Origin: Clostridiales bacterium
GTDB lineage: Bacteria; Bacillota; Clostridia; Oscillospirales; CAG-272
Assembly (NCBI GenBank): GCA_016288155.1
Contig: JAEEYP010000052.1
Span: 1 to 64,000 of the forward strand
Direction: 5' to 3'
Length of the DNA stretch: 64,000 nucleotides
Shown one piece after another: positions 25,658 through 35,028 of this stretch (the stretch's first letter is position 1; every line of letters starts with the position of its first letter). A model generated the notes under the pieces. That model saw nothing but the letters and a program-made list of their open reading frames with translations. It was not told the origin of the DNA and searched no databases. The translations under genes and the position numbers were made by a program.

Positions 25658-26731
25658 TCATTTCGTGAGTTTCTTTACGGCGGGCTTTACGACCTTGTCG
25701 AGGGCGTCGAGGCCGGGCTTGACGCGCGGGGCGTTCTTCATCGCTTCCTCGACGGCGACGGCGACGGCGACGGTCGCGCCGACCATCGGGTTGTTGCCCA
25801 TGCCGATCAGACCCATCATCTCCACGTGCGCGGGGACGGAGGAAGAGCCGGCGAACTGCGCGTCGGAGTGCATGCGGCCCATCGTGTCCGTCATGCCGTA
25901 GCTGGACGGACCGGCGGCCATGTTGTCCGGATGGAGCGTGCGGCCCGTGCCGCCGCCGGAGGCGACGGAGAAGTAGCCGACGCCGTTCTCCGTGCACCAT
26001 TTCTTATAGGTGCCGGCGACCGGATGCTGGAAACGGGTGGGGTTCGTGGAGTTGCCGGTGATGGACACGCCGACCTTCTCCAGCTTCATGATCGCGACGC
26101 CTTCGGGCACGTTGTCGGCGCCGTAGCAGCGGACGGCCGCTCTCGGTCCCTTGGAGTAGGGGATCTCGCGGACGATCTTCACCTCTTCGGTGTACGGATC
26201 GAATTCGGTCTGCACGTAGGTGAAGCCGTTGATGCGGGAGATGATGAAGGCGGCGTCCTTGCCGAGACCGTTGAGGATGACGCGCAGGGGTTTTACGCGC
26301 ACTTTGTTCGCGTTCAGCGCGATCTTGATCGCGCCCTCGGCGGCGGCGAAGGACTCGTGACCGGCGAGGAAGCAGAAGCATTCCGTCTCCTCGGAGAGGA
26401 GCATCTTGCCGAGGTTGCCGTGACCGAGACCGACCTTGCGGTTTTCGGCGACGGAGCCGGGGATGCAGAAGGACTGCAGACCGATGCCGATGGCGGCGGC
26501 GGCGTCCGCGGCTTTGCGGCAATTCTTCTTCAGGGCGATGGCGGCGCCGACGGTGTACGCCCACACGGCGTTCTCAAAGCAGATCGGCTGCGTCTCGCGG
26601 ACGATCTTTTCGCAGTCGATCCCGGCGTTCAGCGTGATCGTTCTGCATTCTTCGATGGAGGAGATCCCGTATTCGGCGAGCGCGGCGTTGATCTTGTCGA
26701 CTCGTCTCTCGTAGTTTTCAAACAGTGCCAT
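25658..26731 (-). CDS. GGGtGRT protein (uncharacterised family)
   Basis: Diagnostic VASGGGTGRTLHPDNMAAGPSSYG motif; adjacent NifU-like scaffold gene. Confidence 0.88.
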   Translation of the reverse strand: MALFENYERRVDKINAALAEYGISSIEECRTITLNAGIDCEKIVRETQPICFENAVWAYTVGAAIALKKNCRKAADAAAAIGIGLQSFCIPGSVAENRKVGLGHGNLGKMLLSEETECFCFLAGHESFAAAEGAIKIALNANKVRVKPLRVILNGLGKDAAFIISRINGFTYVQTEFDPYTEEVKIVREIPYSKGPRAAVRCYGADNVPEGVAIMKLEKVGVSITGNSTNPTRFQHPVAGTYKKWCTENGVGYFSVASGGGTGRTLHPDNMAAGPSSYGMTDTMGRMHSDAQFAGSSSVPAHVEMMGLIGMGNNPMVGATVAVAVAVEEAMKNAPRVKPGLDALDKVVKPAVKKLTK

Positions 26732-26745
26732 ATTCGTTGTCCTCC

Positions 26746-27447
26746 TTACGCCTTTCTCGGATCGATATACTTGGCGGCTTCGTCGAAGCGGCCGTAGTGA
26801 CCCATCGCCTTTTCATAGGCGGCGGACGGATCGTCGCCCTTCTTGATGAAGTCCGTCATCTTTCCGAGGTTGACGAACTCGTAGCCGATGACCTGATCGT
26901 CCTCGTCGAGCGCCATGCGGGTGACGTAGCCCTCCGCCATCTCCAGATAGCGGACGCCCTTCTTCACCGTGCCGTACATCGTGCCGACCTGACTGCGGGT
27001 CCCCTTGCCGAGGTCCTCGAGTCCGGCGCCGATGTTCAGACCGTTCTCGGAGAAAGCGGACTGGGAGCGGCCGTAGACGATCTGCAGAAACAGCTCTCTC
27101 ATCGCCGTGTTGATCGCGTCGCAGACGAGGTCGGTGTTCAGCGCTTCGAGGATCGTCTTGCCGGGGAGGATCTCCGCCGCCATCGCGGCGGAATGCGTCA
27201 TGCCGGAGCAGCCGAGCGTCTCGACGAGCGCCTCCTGGATGATGCCGTCCTTGACGTTCAGCGTCAGCTTGCAGGCGCCCTGCTGCGGCGCGCACCAGCC
27301 GACGCCGTGCGTCAGCGCGGAAATGTCTTTGACTTCTTTCGCCTTGACCCATTTGCCCTCTTCCGGGATCGGGGCGGGACCGTGGTTCGGACCCTGCTTC
27401 ACACAGCACATGGCTTCTACTTCGCTGGTATAGTTGAGCTCGCCCAT
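26746..27447 (-). CDS. NifU/IscU-like iron-sulfur cluster assembly scaffold-family protein (GGGtGRT-associated)
   Basis: ETLGCSGMTHSAAMAAEILPGKTILEAL and WCAPQQGACKL; start refined to MGELNYTSEVEAMCCVKQ. Confidence 0.82.
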   Translation of the reverse strand: MGELNYTSEVEAMCCVKQGPNHGPAPIPEEGKWVKAKEVKDISALTHGVGWCAPQQGACKLTLNVKDGIIQEALVETLGCSGMTHSAAMAAEILPGKTILEALNTDLVCDAINTAMRELFLQIVYGRSQSAFSENGLNIGAGLEDLGKGTRSQVGTMYGTVKKGVRYLEMAEGYVTRMALDEDDQVIGYEFVNLGKMTDFIKKGDDPSAAYEKAMGHYGRFDEAAKYIDPRKA

Positions 27448-27508
27448 AGAAACTGTATACTCCTTTGTATTAAGATCGATTTCCGGCGGGAAACGCCCGC
27501 ACACGGAT

Positions 27509-27537
27509 ATTATACCGCAGATCCTGCGATAAATCAA
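27509..27537 (-). promoter_or_regulatory. Predicted promoter for NifU-like/GGGtGRT operon
   Basis: Minus strand TTGATT - 17 nt - TATAAT. Confidence 0.65.
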
Positions 27538-27579
27538 GAAAACGCGGCAAAAAAAGTAACACCTTATTCACAACGGCGC

Positions 27580-28125
27580 TCACGCGCCCGTCAGCGTGAC
27601 GTACCGCGGCTCGTGCCGCAGGGCGGGGAGGACCTTCGATATCAGCTCGTCCGTCGGGAACGCGACGGTCGAGGTATTGATGCACGGATGCGCGCCGAAG
27701 CGGGGAAGCGAGAGAAGATCGCGGTCGATCAGGAGCGTCACCGCTCCCGCATCGTCGAACAGCAGACCGAACACGGAGACGGAGCCGGGGCTGAGGCGGA
27801 GCATCGCGCGCATCCGCTCGGCGTCGCCGAAGGAGAGGCGCGTCTCGCCGAGCTGGGCGGACACCTCCCGCGTGCGGAACGCCTTATCCCCCGGCATGAG
27901 GAGCAGATACGAGCGGGAGCCGCTGCTGTTGCGCAGAAAGAGATTTTTGCAGATGGGAAAGCCGAGCGCGCGGTCGACGTCGGCGCAGGCGTCGATCGTG
28001 AACGCCGCCTCGTGATCGACGCGGTCGTAATCGATCCCCAGCCGGCCGAGCAATTCGTACACGGCCCGTTCTTCGGGAAGGCGGGACGGATCGTGCGGAT
28101 CCCCGCGGTGTACTTCGTACTCCAT
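27580..28125 (-). CDS. YbaK/ProX-type prolyl-tRNA editing deacylase (PrdX-like)
   Basis: RAVYELLGRLGIDYDRVDHEAAFTI, GFPICKNLFLRNSSGSRSYLLLMPGDK, LLFDDAGAVTLLIDRDLL, HPCINTSTVAF. Confidence 0.9.
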   Translation of the reverse strand: MEYEVHRGDPHDPSRLPEERAVYELLGRLGIDYDRVDHEAAFTIDACADVDRALGFPICKNLFLRNSSGSRSYLLLMPGDKAFRTREVSAQLGETRLSFGDAERMRAMLRLSPGSVSVFGLLFDDAGAVTLLIDRDLLSLPRFGAHPCINTSTVAFPTDELISKVLPALRHEPRYVTLTGA

Positions 28126-28153
28126 GAAACGCTCCTTCTCTGACGGCGGTACG

Positions 28154-30298
28154 TCAGTTGCAGGTGTTCGCCGTGCGGCGGCGCGCCTCGGCGACGGCTT
28201 CGCGCAGTACGGCGTGTTCCGGCGCGCGCAGCTCCGGATCCGCTTCGAGCAGAGCCCGGGCGGTCCCGAACGCTGCGGTGAGCAGATCGGCGTCCTCTGC
28301 GGCGGCGGAGAAGACCGTCGGCAAAGCGCCGTGCTGACGGACGGCGCCTTCGGCCCCCAGAAAATCCCCCGGTCCGCGCAGGCGCAGATCCTCCTCCGCG
28401 ATCGCGTAGCCGTCGCGGAGCCGCCGGATCACCTCCAGCCGCTGCCGCGCCGCTTCTCCCTTCGCGTCGGAGACGAGGACGCAGTAGGATTTCGCCTCCC
28501 CGCGCCCGACGCGGCCGCGCAGCTGATGGAGCTGCGCGAGCCCGAAGCGCTCGGCGTTCTCGACGATCATCAGCGTCGCGTTCGGAACGTTGACGCCGAC
28601 CTCGATCACCGTCGTGGAGACGAGGATCTGGACCGTCCCCTCCGTGAATTCGCGCATGACCCGTTCCTTCTCGGCAGGCTTCATCTTTCCGTGGACGAAG
28701 CCGACGCGAAGCGAAGGAAAGGCGGCGGCAAGGGCGGCGGCGTGCTCGACGGCCGCCTTGAGCGGCGGACGGTCCTCCTGCGCGTCGGAGAACATCGGAT
28801 CCGTCAGCTCCTCCGGATCGTCGGAGGACGCGTCCTTCTTTTCTTCCTCGACGGCGGGGCAGACGACGTAGACCTGATGCCCCGCTTCCGTTTGCCGGAG
28901 GATGAAGGCGTTCAGCCGTTCCCGGTACGCTTCGCCGACGACGTAGGTATCCACCGCCTGCCGTCCGGGCGGCATCTCGTCGAGCCGGGAGATGCTGAGC
29001 CCGCCGTAGGCGAGCAGCGACAGCGTGCGCGGGATCGGCGTCGCGCTCATGACGAGCAGGTGCGCGTCGCCGCTCTTCTCCGCGAGCGCGGCGCGCTGCA
29101 TCACGCCGAAGCGGTGCTGTTCGTCCTCGATGACGAGACCGAGACGGGAGAAGGAGACGGACTCGGAGAGGAGCGCGTGCGTGCCGATCACCACGTCCGC
29201 GCCGATACCGCCGGCGATCGCCTCGTGTACCTTCCGTTTCTGCGCCGCGGCGGCGGAGCCGGTGAGGAGGAGCACGCCGATCCCGTGCGCGCCGAGCAGC
29301 GGGAGCAGCGATTCGTAATGCTGCGCCGCGAGGATCTCCGTCGGCGCCATGATCGCCGCCTGGTAGCCGTTGTGCACGGCGATCCACGCGGCGGCGGCGG
29401 CGACGACCGTCTTGCCGGAGCCGACGTCGCCGGTCAGGATCCGGTTCATGCGGCGCCCGGAGGCGAGGTCGGCGGCGATCTCGGCGATGGAGCGTTTCTG
29501 CGCGCCGGTCAGCTCATACGGGAGCGCGCCGAGCAGCGGCGCGACGTCCGTATTCTCCATGGCGGGCGCGGGCACGGCGCGCGCCGCCGCCGCGGTGGAG
29601 AGCGCCAGCCCGAACTCGAACAGCTCCTCGAACAAGAGCCGCCGCCGGGCGCGCCCGAGCGCGTCCGCGTCCTCGGGCGCGTGGATGTTCCGGATCGCGT
29701 ACGGCAGGGCGCAGAGCGAGCGCTCGCGGAGCACGTCGGTCGGGAGCGTTTCCTCCAGCTGCCCGGCGACGGCGTCGAGCGCGTCGCGGATCAGCCCGGC
29801 GAGGAACTTCTGCTTGAGCCCGGCGGCGAGCGGGTAGACCGGCACGATGGCGGGCAGCGCGCGTCCGGGCACGCAGGGCTCCCAGACCGGCGACGTCATC
29901 TTCAGCGTCTTCCCCTCCGCCGACACGCGCCCGTAGAAGCGGAATTCCCCGCCCGTATGGAAGGTGTTTTTCAGGTAATTCTGATTGAAGTACGTGATCT
30001 CGCACACGCCGCTCTCGTCGAAGGCGCGGAAGCGAAGGATCGACATCCCGCGGCGGATCGTGCGCAGCGACGGCTCGGAGGAGACGGTCAGACACAGCGA
30101 CACGGGCGCGTCCGTCCCGGATCGGACGAGGCGCGCCGCCTCGGCGGCACAGCGCACGTCGCCGCGGAACTGATAGCCGCGCGGATAATGACGGAGCAGA
30201 TCGCGCACGTTGACGATGCCGAGCGACGCGAGCGCAGCGGCGCGCGCTTCCCCTACGGCGCGCATGGCGGATACGGGAGACGAGAGAGTGAGCGGCAT
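28154..30298 (-). CDS. recG: ATP-dependent DNA helicase RecG
   Basis: RILTGDVGSGKTVVAAAAAW, IIDEQHRFGV-type IEDEQHRFGVMQR, MSATPIPRTL, LHQLRGRVGRGEAKSYC; start refined to MPLTLSSP with AGGAGG upstream. Confidence 0.97.
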   Translation of the reverse strand: MPLTLSSPVSAMRAVGEARAAALASLGIVNVRDLLRHYPRGYQFRGDVRCAAEAARLVRSGTDAPVSLCLTVSSEPSLRTIRRGMSILRFRAFDESGVCEITYFNQNYLKNTFHTGGEFRFYGRVSAEGKTLKMTSPVWEPCVPGRALPAIVPVYPLAAGLKQKFLAGLIRDALDAVAGQLEETLPTDVLRERSLCALPYAIRNIHAPEDADALGRARRRLLFEELFEFGLALSTAAAARAVPAPAMENTDVAPLLGALPYELTGAQKRSIAEIAADLASGRRMNRILTGDVGSGKTVVAAAAAWIAVHNGYQAAIMAPTEILAAQHYESLLPLLGAHGIGVLLLTGSAAAAQKRKVHEAIAGGIGADVVIGTHALLSESVSFSRLGLVIEDEQHRFGVMQRAALAEKSGDAHLLVMSATPIPRTLSLLAYGGLSISRLDEMPPGRQAVDTYVVGEAYRERLNAFILRQTEAGHQVYVVCPAVEEEKKDASSDDPEELTDPMFSDAQEDRPPLKAAVEHAAALAAAFPSLRVGFVHGKMKPAEKERVMREFTEGTVQILVSTTVIEVGVNVPNATLMIVENAERFGLAQLHQLRGRVGRGEAKSYCVLVSDAKGEAARQRLEVIRRLRDGYAIAEEDLRLRGPGDFLGAEGAVRQHGALPTVFSAAAEDADLLTAAFGTARALLEADPELRAPEHAVLREAVAEARRRTANTCN

Positions 30299-30458
30299 CG
30301 TTTTCCTCCTTTGGAAGCTTCTGGCGGACGGCGGAGCGCCGGAGACGGCAGAGCGCACTTTTTCACGCAAATGCCTTGACTATCCGTTTCCGGATGCGTT
30401 ATAATTATGATATATGAGACGGCTGTCGGAGCCGGTCGGGAGAGGAGGTGCGCGGGAT

Positions 30459-31733
30459 ATGCCGAAGGAAGTGCGCCTGTGCCGCCATACGGCGGTATGG
30501 GAGAGCGCGGCGGCGGCGGCGCTGCGGTCGCTTGCCGCATGGCTCGGAGACGATCTGGAAGCGTCGCGTCATATCGGTTCGACGGCGATCCGCGGGATCC
30601 TCGCCGTTCCGGTCATCGATATCGCGCTCGGACTGCGCGAGGAATGCGACGTGGAAGAAGTCCTGCGCAAGCTGGCGGGCTGCGGCTACCGCCGGATCCC
30701 GACGGACGGAACCGGCTGCATCCGCATGCAGCGCAGCCAGCACAGCCGTCCGTACGACGCCGTCTGCCTCTGGATCACGCGCGCGCGGAGCCCCGCCTAC
30801 GGCGAGCTCGTCGCTTTTCGGGAATATCTGAACAACCACGTTTTTGCGGCGAACGAGTACGAGCAGCTGAAGAAGCGGCTCGCCGCGGAGCACCGCACGG
30901 ATCCGGCGGCGTATGCCGCCGGAAAGGATGCGTTCATCCGCGGCATCCTCCGCCTCAGCTTCACGGATCAGTTCCTCGGCCGCCATCTGACGGTCGTCGT
31001 CGATCATCCGTACGGGAGCGCGCTCGAAGAAGATCCGCGGAAGCGGTACGAACTGAACTGCGGATATCTGCCGGGGATCCTCTCGCCGGACGGCCGGGAG
31101 CCGGAGGTGTATATCTACGGCGTGCACAAGTCCGTGCGCCGTTTCACCGGGACGGTGATCGCGGCTATCCACCGCCGCAACGGCACGCGGGACGCGCTCG
31201 TCGCGGCTCCGAGCGGCGTCGTCGCCTACGAGCCGCAGATCGGGGAAGCGGTCCGCTTCCTTGAGCACAAATACGACACGGGCGTCGTCTGCATTTATGA
31301 AAAGTCGTGCGGCGCGATCCTGTACCGGATCGGCGACGGCGGCGTGATCGAATATCTGGTGCTGTATCAGCACCGCTCCGGCACCTGGAGCATCCCGAAG
31401 GGGCATATCGCCGCGGGCGAGACGGAGCGCGATACGGCGCTGCGTGAGATCCGCGAGGAGACGGGGCTCAGCGTGTCGCTGATCGACGGCTTCCGGCGGG
31501 AACTTTCGTATACCGTTTCCGCCAAGGCGTCGAAGAACGTCGTCGTGTTTCTGGCGGAGGCGAAGGGAGAACTTTCCCTCGGACGGAACGAGATCTCCGA
31601 CTGCGTGTGGGCGGAGAAGGCGGCGGCGATCCGACGCCTCGGCGGACGGAGCATCGGACGGATCATCGAAGCGGCGGAGGCGTTCCTTCGCCGGAACGGA
31701 GCGGCTCGCGCAGATACGGAACGTACGCCTTGA
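30459..31733 (+). CDS. Triple-domain fusion: GrpB-like nucleotidyltransferase + inorganic-pyrophosphatase-like domain + NUDIX hydrolase
   Basis: GrpB-like ASRHIGSTAIRGILAVPVIDI; PPase-like YELNCGYLPGILSPDGREPEVYIYGVHKSVRRFTGTVIAAIHRRN; NUDIX box GHIAAGETERDTALREIREETGL. Confidence 0.78.
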   Translation: MPKEVRLCRHTAVWESAAAAALRSLAAWLGDDLEASRHIGSTAIRGILAVPVIDIALGLREECDVEEVLRKLAGCGYRRIPTDGTGCIRMQRSQHSRPYDAVCLWITRARSPAYGELVAFREYLNNHVFAANEYEQLKKRLAAEHRTDPAAYAAGKDAFIRGILRLSFTDQFLGRHLTVVVDHPYGSALEEDPRKRYELNCGYLPGILSPDGREPEVYIYGVHKSVRRFTGTVIAAIHRRNGTRDALVAAPSGVVAYEPQIGEAVRFLEHKYDTGVVCIYEKSCGAILYRIGDGGVIEYLVLYQHRSGTWSIPKGHIAAGETERDTALREIREETGLSVSLIDGFRRELSYTVSAKASKNVVVFLAEAKGELSLGRNEISDCVWAEKAAAIRRLGGRSIGRIIEAAEAFLRRNGAARADTERTP

Positions 31734-32742
31734 AGGCGCGGGGGATCGCATAGCCGCCGAGGGCGTCGGGCGGCGCCCATTCCATGCCTTGCGGGAGGGG
31801 GACGGCGCGCGAAGCGGCGGCGAGGTAGCCGTTCAGCTTCCACTCGATGTGCGTGAACAGATGCCGCGCGGGCGGCAGGGCTCCCGCGACGGACGTTTCC
31901 GCGTCCGGGAGCAGGGCGGCAAGGCGGACGGCCGCTTCACGCGCGTCGAGCGCCTCCATCCACGTCAGCGGCTGCCAGAGCCCCGCGAGCAGACCGTGCT
32001 CCGGACGCTTCTGCATGAGGAAGCCCGCCGGGGAGCGGACGATCAGCACCGTCGCGCATTCCGACCGACGTGCTTTTTTTTCTTTTCTGACGGGGAGCGA
32101 AGCCGCCGACCCGGCGGCGAACGCCATACAGAGTCCGGCGAGAGGACAGGCGGCGCAGTGCGGCTCGCCCGGAACGCATACGAGCGCGCCAAGTTCCATC
32201 AGCGCCTGATTGAAGTCGCCGGGGCGTTCGGGCGGCTGGTGCTCCATGACCCGCTCGGTGAAGCGGCGCTTCACCGCGGCCTGCGTGCAGTCGGAACGGT
32301 CGTTGTACAGCCGGGAGAAGATGCGGAGAACGTTGCCGTCCACCGCCGGGCAGGGGATGCCGAAGCTGATGGAGGCGACGGCGCCCGCCGTGTACTCTCC
32401 GATGCCGGGCAGCGCGCGCAGCGCCTCATAGCTCGGCGGCAGGCTGCCGCCGTATTCTTCGACGATCCGGATCGCGGCGCGCCGGAGATTCTCCGCGCGG
32501 CTGTAGTATCCGAGCCCTTCCCACACCCGGCGGAGCCGGCCGGGATCCGCGGCGGCGAGCGCCTCCGGCGTGGGGAACGCCTCCATGAAGCGCGCGTAAT
32601 ACGGCAGGACGGCGTTCATGCGCGTCTGCTGGAGCATGATCTCGCTGATCCACACGTGATAGGGCGTCGGATCCTCCCGGAAGGGAAGGATGCGGCGGTT
32701 TTTCTCAAACCACGCGAGGAGCACCGGAGCGATCCCGGACAT
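31663..32742 (-). CDS. mutY: A/G-specific adenine glycosylase
   Basis: WISEIMLQQTRMNAVLPYY, LRALPGIGEYTAGAVASI, AVDGNVLRIFSR, C-x6-C-x2-C-x5-C iron-sulfur site region; start refined to MSGIAPVLLAW. Confidence 0.96.
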   Translation of the reverse strand: MSGIAPVLLAWFEKNRRILPFREDPTPYHVWISEIMLQQTRMNAVLPYYARFMEAFPTPEALAAADPGRLRRVWEGLGYYSRAENLRRAAIRIVEEYGGSLPPSYEALRALPGIGEYTAGAVASISFGIPCPAVDGNVLRIFSRLYNDRSDCTQAAVKRRFTERVMEHQPPERPGDFNQALMELGALVCVPGEPHCAACPLAGLCMAFAAGSAASLPVRKEKKARRSECATVLIVRSPAGFLMQKRPEHGLLAGLWQPLTWMEALDAREAAVRLAALLPDAETSVAGALPPARHLFTHIEWKLNGYLAAASRAVPLPQGMEWAPPDALGGYAIPRAFKAYVPYLREPLRSGEGTPPPLR

Positions 32743-32858
32743 AACTGCCTCCTGCGGTACGGACCGTGATTTGCCGACCGAAAATCGACCGTATACATTA
32801 TAACACAGATCCGCACGTTTTGCAATCCGCGACGACGGACGGAAATTGCGCCCTTCTC

Positions 32859-32887
32859 TTGACAATCGCACCGTTTCATGCTATAGT
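32859..32887 (+). promoter_or_regulatory. Predicted promoter for metallophosphoesterase pair
   Basis: TTGACA - 17 nt - TATAGT. Confidence 0.7.
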
Positions 32888-32960
32888 ATTTCCGGGGTTT
32901 TTGCGTTCTCTCCCCCGTGCGGGGAGCGGAAGAGCATAAAGAACTCAGAGGAGGAAACGC

Positions 32961-33950
32961 ATGCTTTCTCTTTCCAAAACGCCGGGCAGGGATTTTACCG
33001 TTCTGAATCTCACGGATCCCCAGCTGGGGACGGACGAATGGCAGCCGGGGCATCCGAACGGCGAGATCCTGATCGGTACCGTCCGGGAACTCGTCGGCCG
33101 CGTGCGCCCGGATCTCATCACCGTCAGCGGGGATCTCTCCTGGGCAGGTCACGACGCGGCGTACGACGCGCTGGCCGATCTTCTCGATTCGTTTTCCGTG
33201 CCGTGGGCGCCGGTCTGGGGCAATCACGACAATCAGGGCGGCCCGGAAAACGTCGAGAGCGTGGTGACGCGGTATCTGCGGCATCCGCTCTGCCTGTACG
33301 AGCGCGGCCCGCGGGAACTGGGCAGCGGCAACTACGTCATCCGGATCGAGGAGGACGGGCGGCCGGTGACGGCGCTCGTAATGATGGATTCGCACGACCG
33401 GGATCCTTTCACCGACGCGTCGGGGAAGGAAACGCTCGTCTGGGCGAGGCTCATCCCGGAGCAGATCTCCTGGTACCGCGAGCAGATCCGCGCGCTTGAG
33501 GCGGACGGCTGCCGCGACAGCGCGATGATCCTCCACATCCCGATCTATGCGTACCGGACGGCGTTCGCCGCCGCGTTCCGGGACGGGCTCGATCCGAAGA
33601 GCGTGTCCGCCGCGCAGAGCGCCGACGGCTCCGTCTGGAACGAGGGATACCGCGATTCCTTCGGCGTGCTGTGGGAGGAGATATGCAGCTTTCCCGGAGA
33701 GGATCACGTATTCGACGCGATCCGTGCGCTCGGCTCGACGAAATACGTCCTCGCCGGGCACGATCACGTCAACAATACCGTGATCCGTTATCACGGCGTG
33801 CATCTTGTGTACAGCCTGAAAACGGGTCCCGGCTGCTATTGGGATCCGCGGCTGAACGGCGGTACGGCGCTGCGGATCACCTCGGAGGGGATCGCGGACG
33901 TGCGGCACGAGTACGTCGATCCGTCGCCGTGGATGCCGGACAAGTCCTGA
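32961..33950 (+). CDS. Calcineurin-like metallophosphoesterase (copy 1)
   Basis: VLNLTDPQLG, LITVSGDLSWAG, VWGNHDNQGG, HIPIYAY, LAGHDHVNN. Confidence 0.88.
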   Translation: MLSLSKTPGRDFTVLNLTDPQLGTDEWQPGHPNGEILIGTVRELVGRVRPDLITVSGDLSWAGHDAAYDALADLLDSFSVPWAPVWGNHDNQGGPENVESVVTRYLRHPLCLYERGPRELGSGNYVIRIEEDGRPVTALVMMDSHDRDPFTDASGKETLVWARLIPEQISWYREQIRALEADGCRDSAMILHIPIYAYRTAFAAAFRDGLDPKSVSAAQSADGSVWNEGYRDSFGVLWEEICSFPGEDHVFDAIRALGSTKYVLAGHDHVNNTVIRYHGVHLVYSLKTGPGCYWDPRLNGGTALRITSEGIADVRHEYVDPSPWMPDKS

Positions 33951-34002
33951 CGGCCGGACGGTCGAAAACATAAATTCAACAACATTGATAAGCGGAGGCA
34001 GT

Positions 34003-34992
34003 ATGTTCACACTCAAAAAGACGCCGGGCAGAGATTTTCAGATCCTGAATCTGTCCGACCCGCAGCTCGAAGGCAAGGACTGGAAGGCGGACGGAGCGAA
34101 GCGGCATATCCTCGAGGGGACGGTCCGCACGCTGATGGAGCGCGTGCGCCCGGATCTGATCACGATCAGCGGCGACGTCGCCGCGCCGGGGGATTTTGAC
34201 GGCTACGAGTATCTGGCGGCGTTCCTCGACGGCTTCGGCGTGCCGTGGTCGCCGGTCTGGGGCAATCACGACAACGAGAAGGGACCGGAGACGATCCGGC
34301 AGGTCGCCGAGCTTTGCATGCGCCATCCGCACTGCCTGTATGAGAGCGGTCCCGAGGCGCTCGGCGACGGCAACTACGTGATCCGCATCGAGGAAGAGGG
34401 CAAAGCCGTGTCCGCCGTCGTTCTGATGGATACGCACGACCGGATGCCGTACGTGACGCCGGAAGGCGAAACGCGCAGAGAATGGGCGAAGCTCATCCCG
34501 GAGCAGATCGCCTGGTACCGCGAACAGATCCTCGCGCTGAACGCCGAGGGCTGCCCCTCCTCGATCCTCGTCGTGCATATCCCGATCAACGCGTACCGCG
34601 CGGCGTTCGAGGAAGCGCTCGTGCCGGGCGTCGACTGCTCGAAGATCTCGATCGAGGAGAGCGCCCGCGGCGTCGGCTGGAAGCCGGAATACGCCGCCGT
34701 ATCGTTCGGCGTCCTCCGCGAGGGCTTCAGCATCTATCCGGAGGACGAGGGCGCCTTTGACGCGATCCGCGGGCTCGGCTCGACGAAGTACGTCATCGCC
34801 GGACACAACCACATGAACAACGCCGTGACGCGCCGGGACGGCGTGACGCTCGCCTATGGGCTCAAGACCGGGATCGGCAGCTACTGGGCGCCCGGCATGA
34901 ACGGCGGGACCGTTCTGACGGTCTCCTCGGACGGGGCGATCCGGCTGCGTCACGAATACGTCGATTCGTCGCCGTGGAACGGGGAGGGCTGA
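34003..34992 (+). CDS. Calcineurin-like metallophosphoesterase (copy 2, tandem paralog)
   Basis: ILNLSDPQLEGKDW, LITISGDVAAPG, VWGNHDNEKG, VIAGHNHMNN. Confidence 0.88.
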   Translation: MFTLKKTPGRDFQILNLSDPQLEGKDWKADGAKRHILEGTVRTLMERVRPDLITISGDVAAPGDFDGYEYLAAFLDGFGVPWSPVWGNHDNEKGPETIRQVAELCMRHPHCLYESGPEALGDGNYVIRIEEEGKAVSAVVLMDTHDRMPYVTPEGETRREWAKLIPEQIAWYREQILALNAEGCPSSILVVHIPINAYRAAFEEALVPGVDCSKISIEESARGVGWKPEYAAVSFGVLREGFSIYPEDEGAFDAIRGLGSTKYVIAGHNHMNNAVTRRDGVTLAYGLKTGIGSYWAPGMNGGTVLTVSSDGAIRLRHEYVDSSPWNGEG

Positions 34993-35028
34993 TCCCCGAT
35001 CTTCCATACTATCCTCGGAGGATGTGCC

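Noticed and set aside
28124-30379. 751-aa plus-strand ORF opposite recG
   Set aside because: Antisense shadow of recG.
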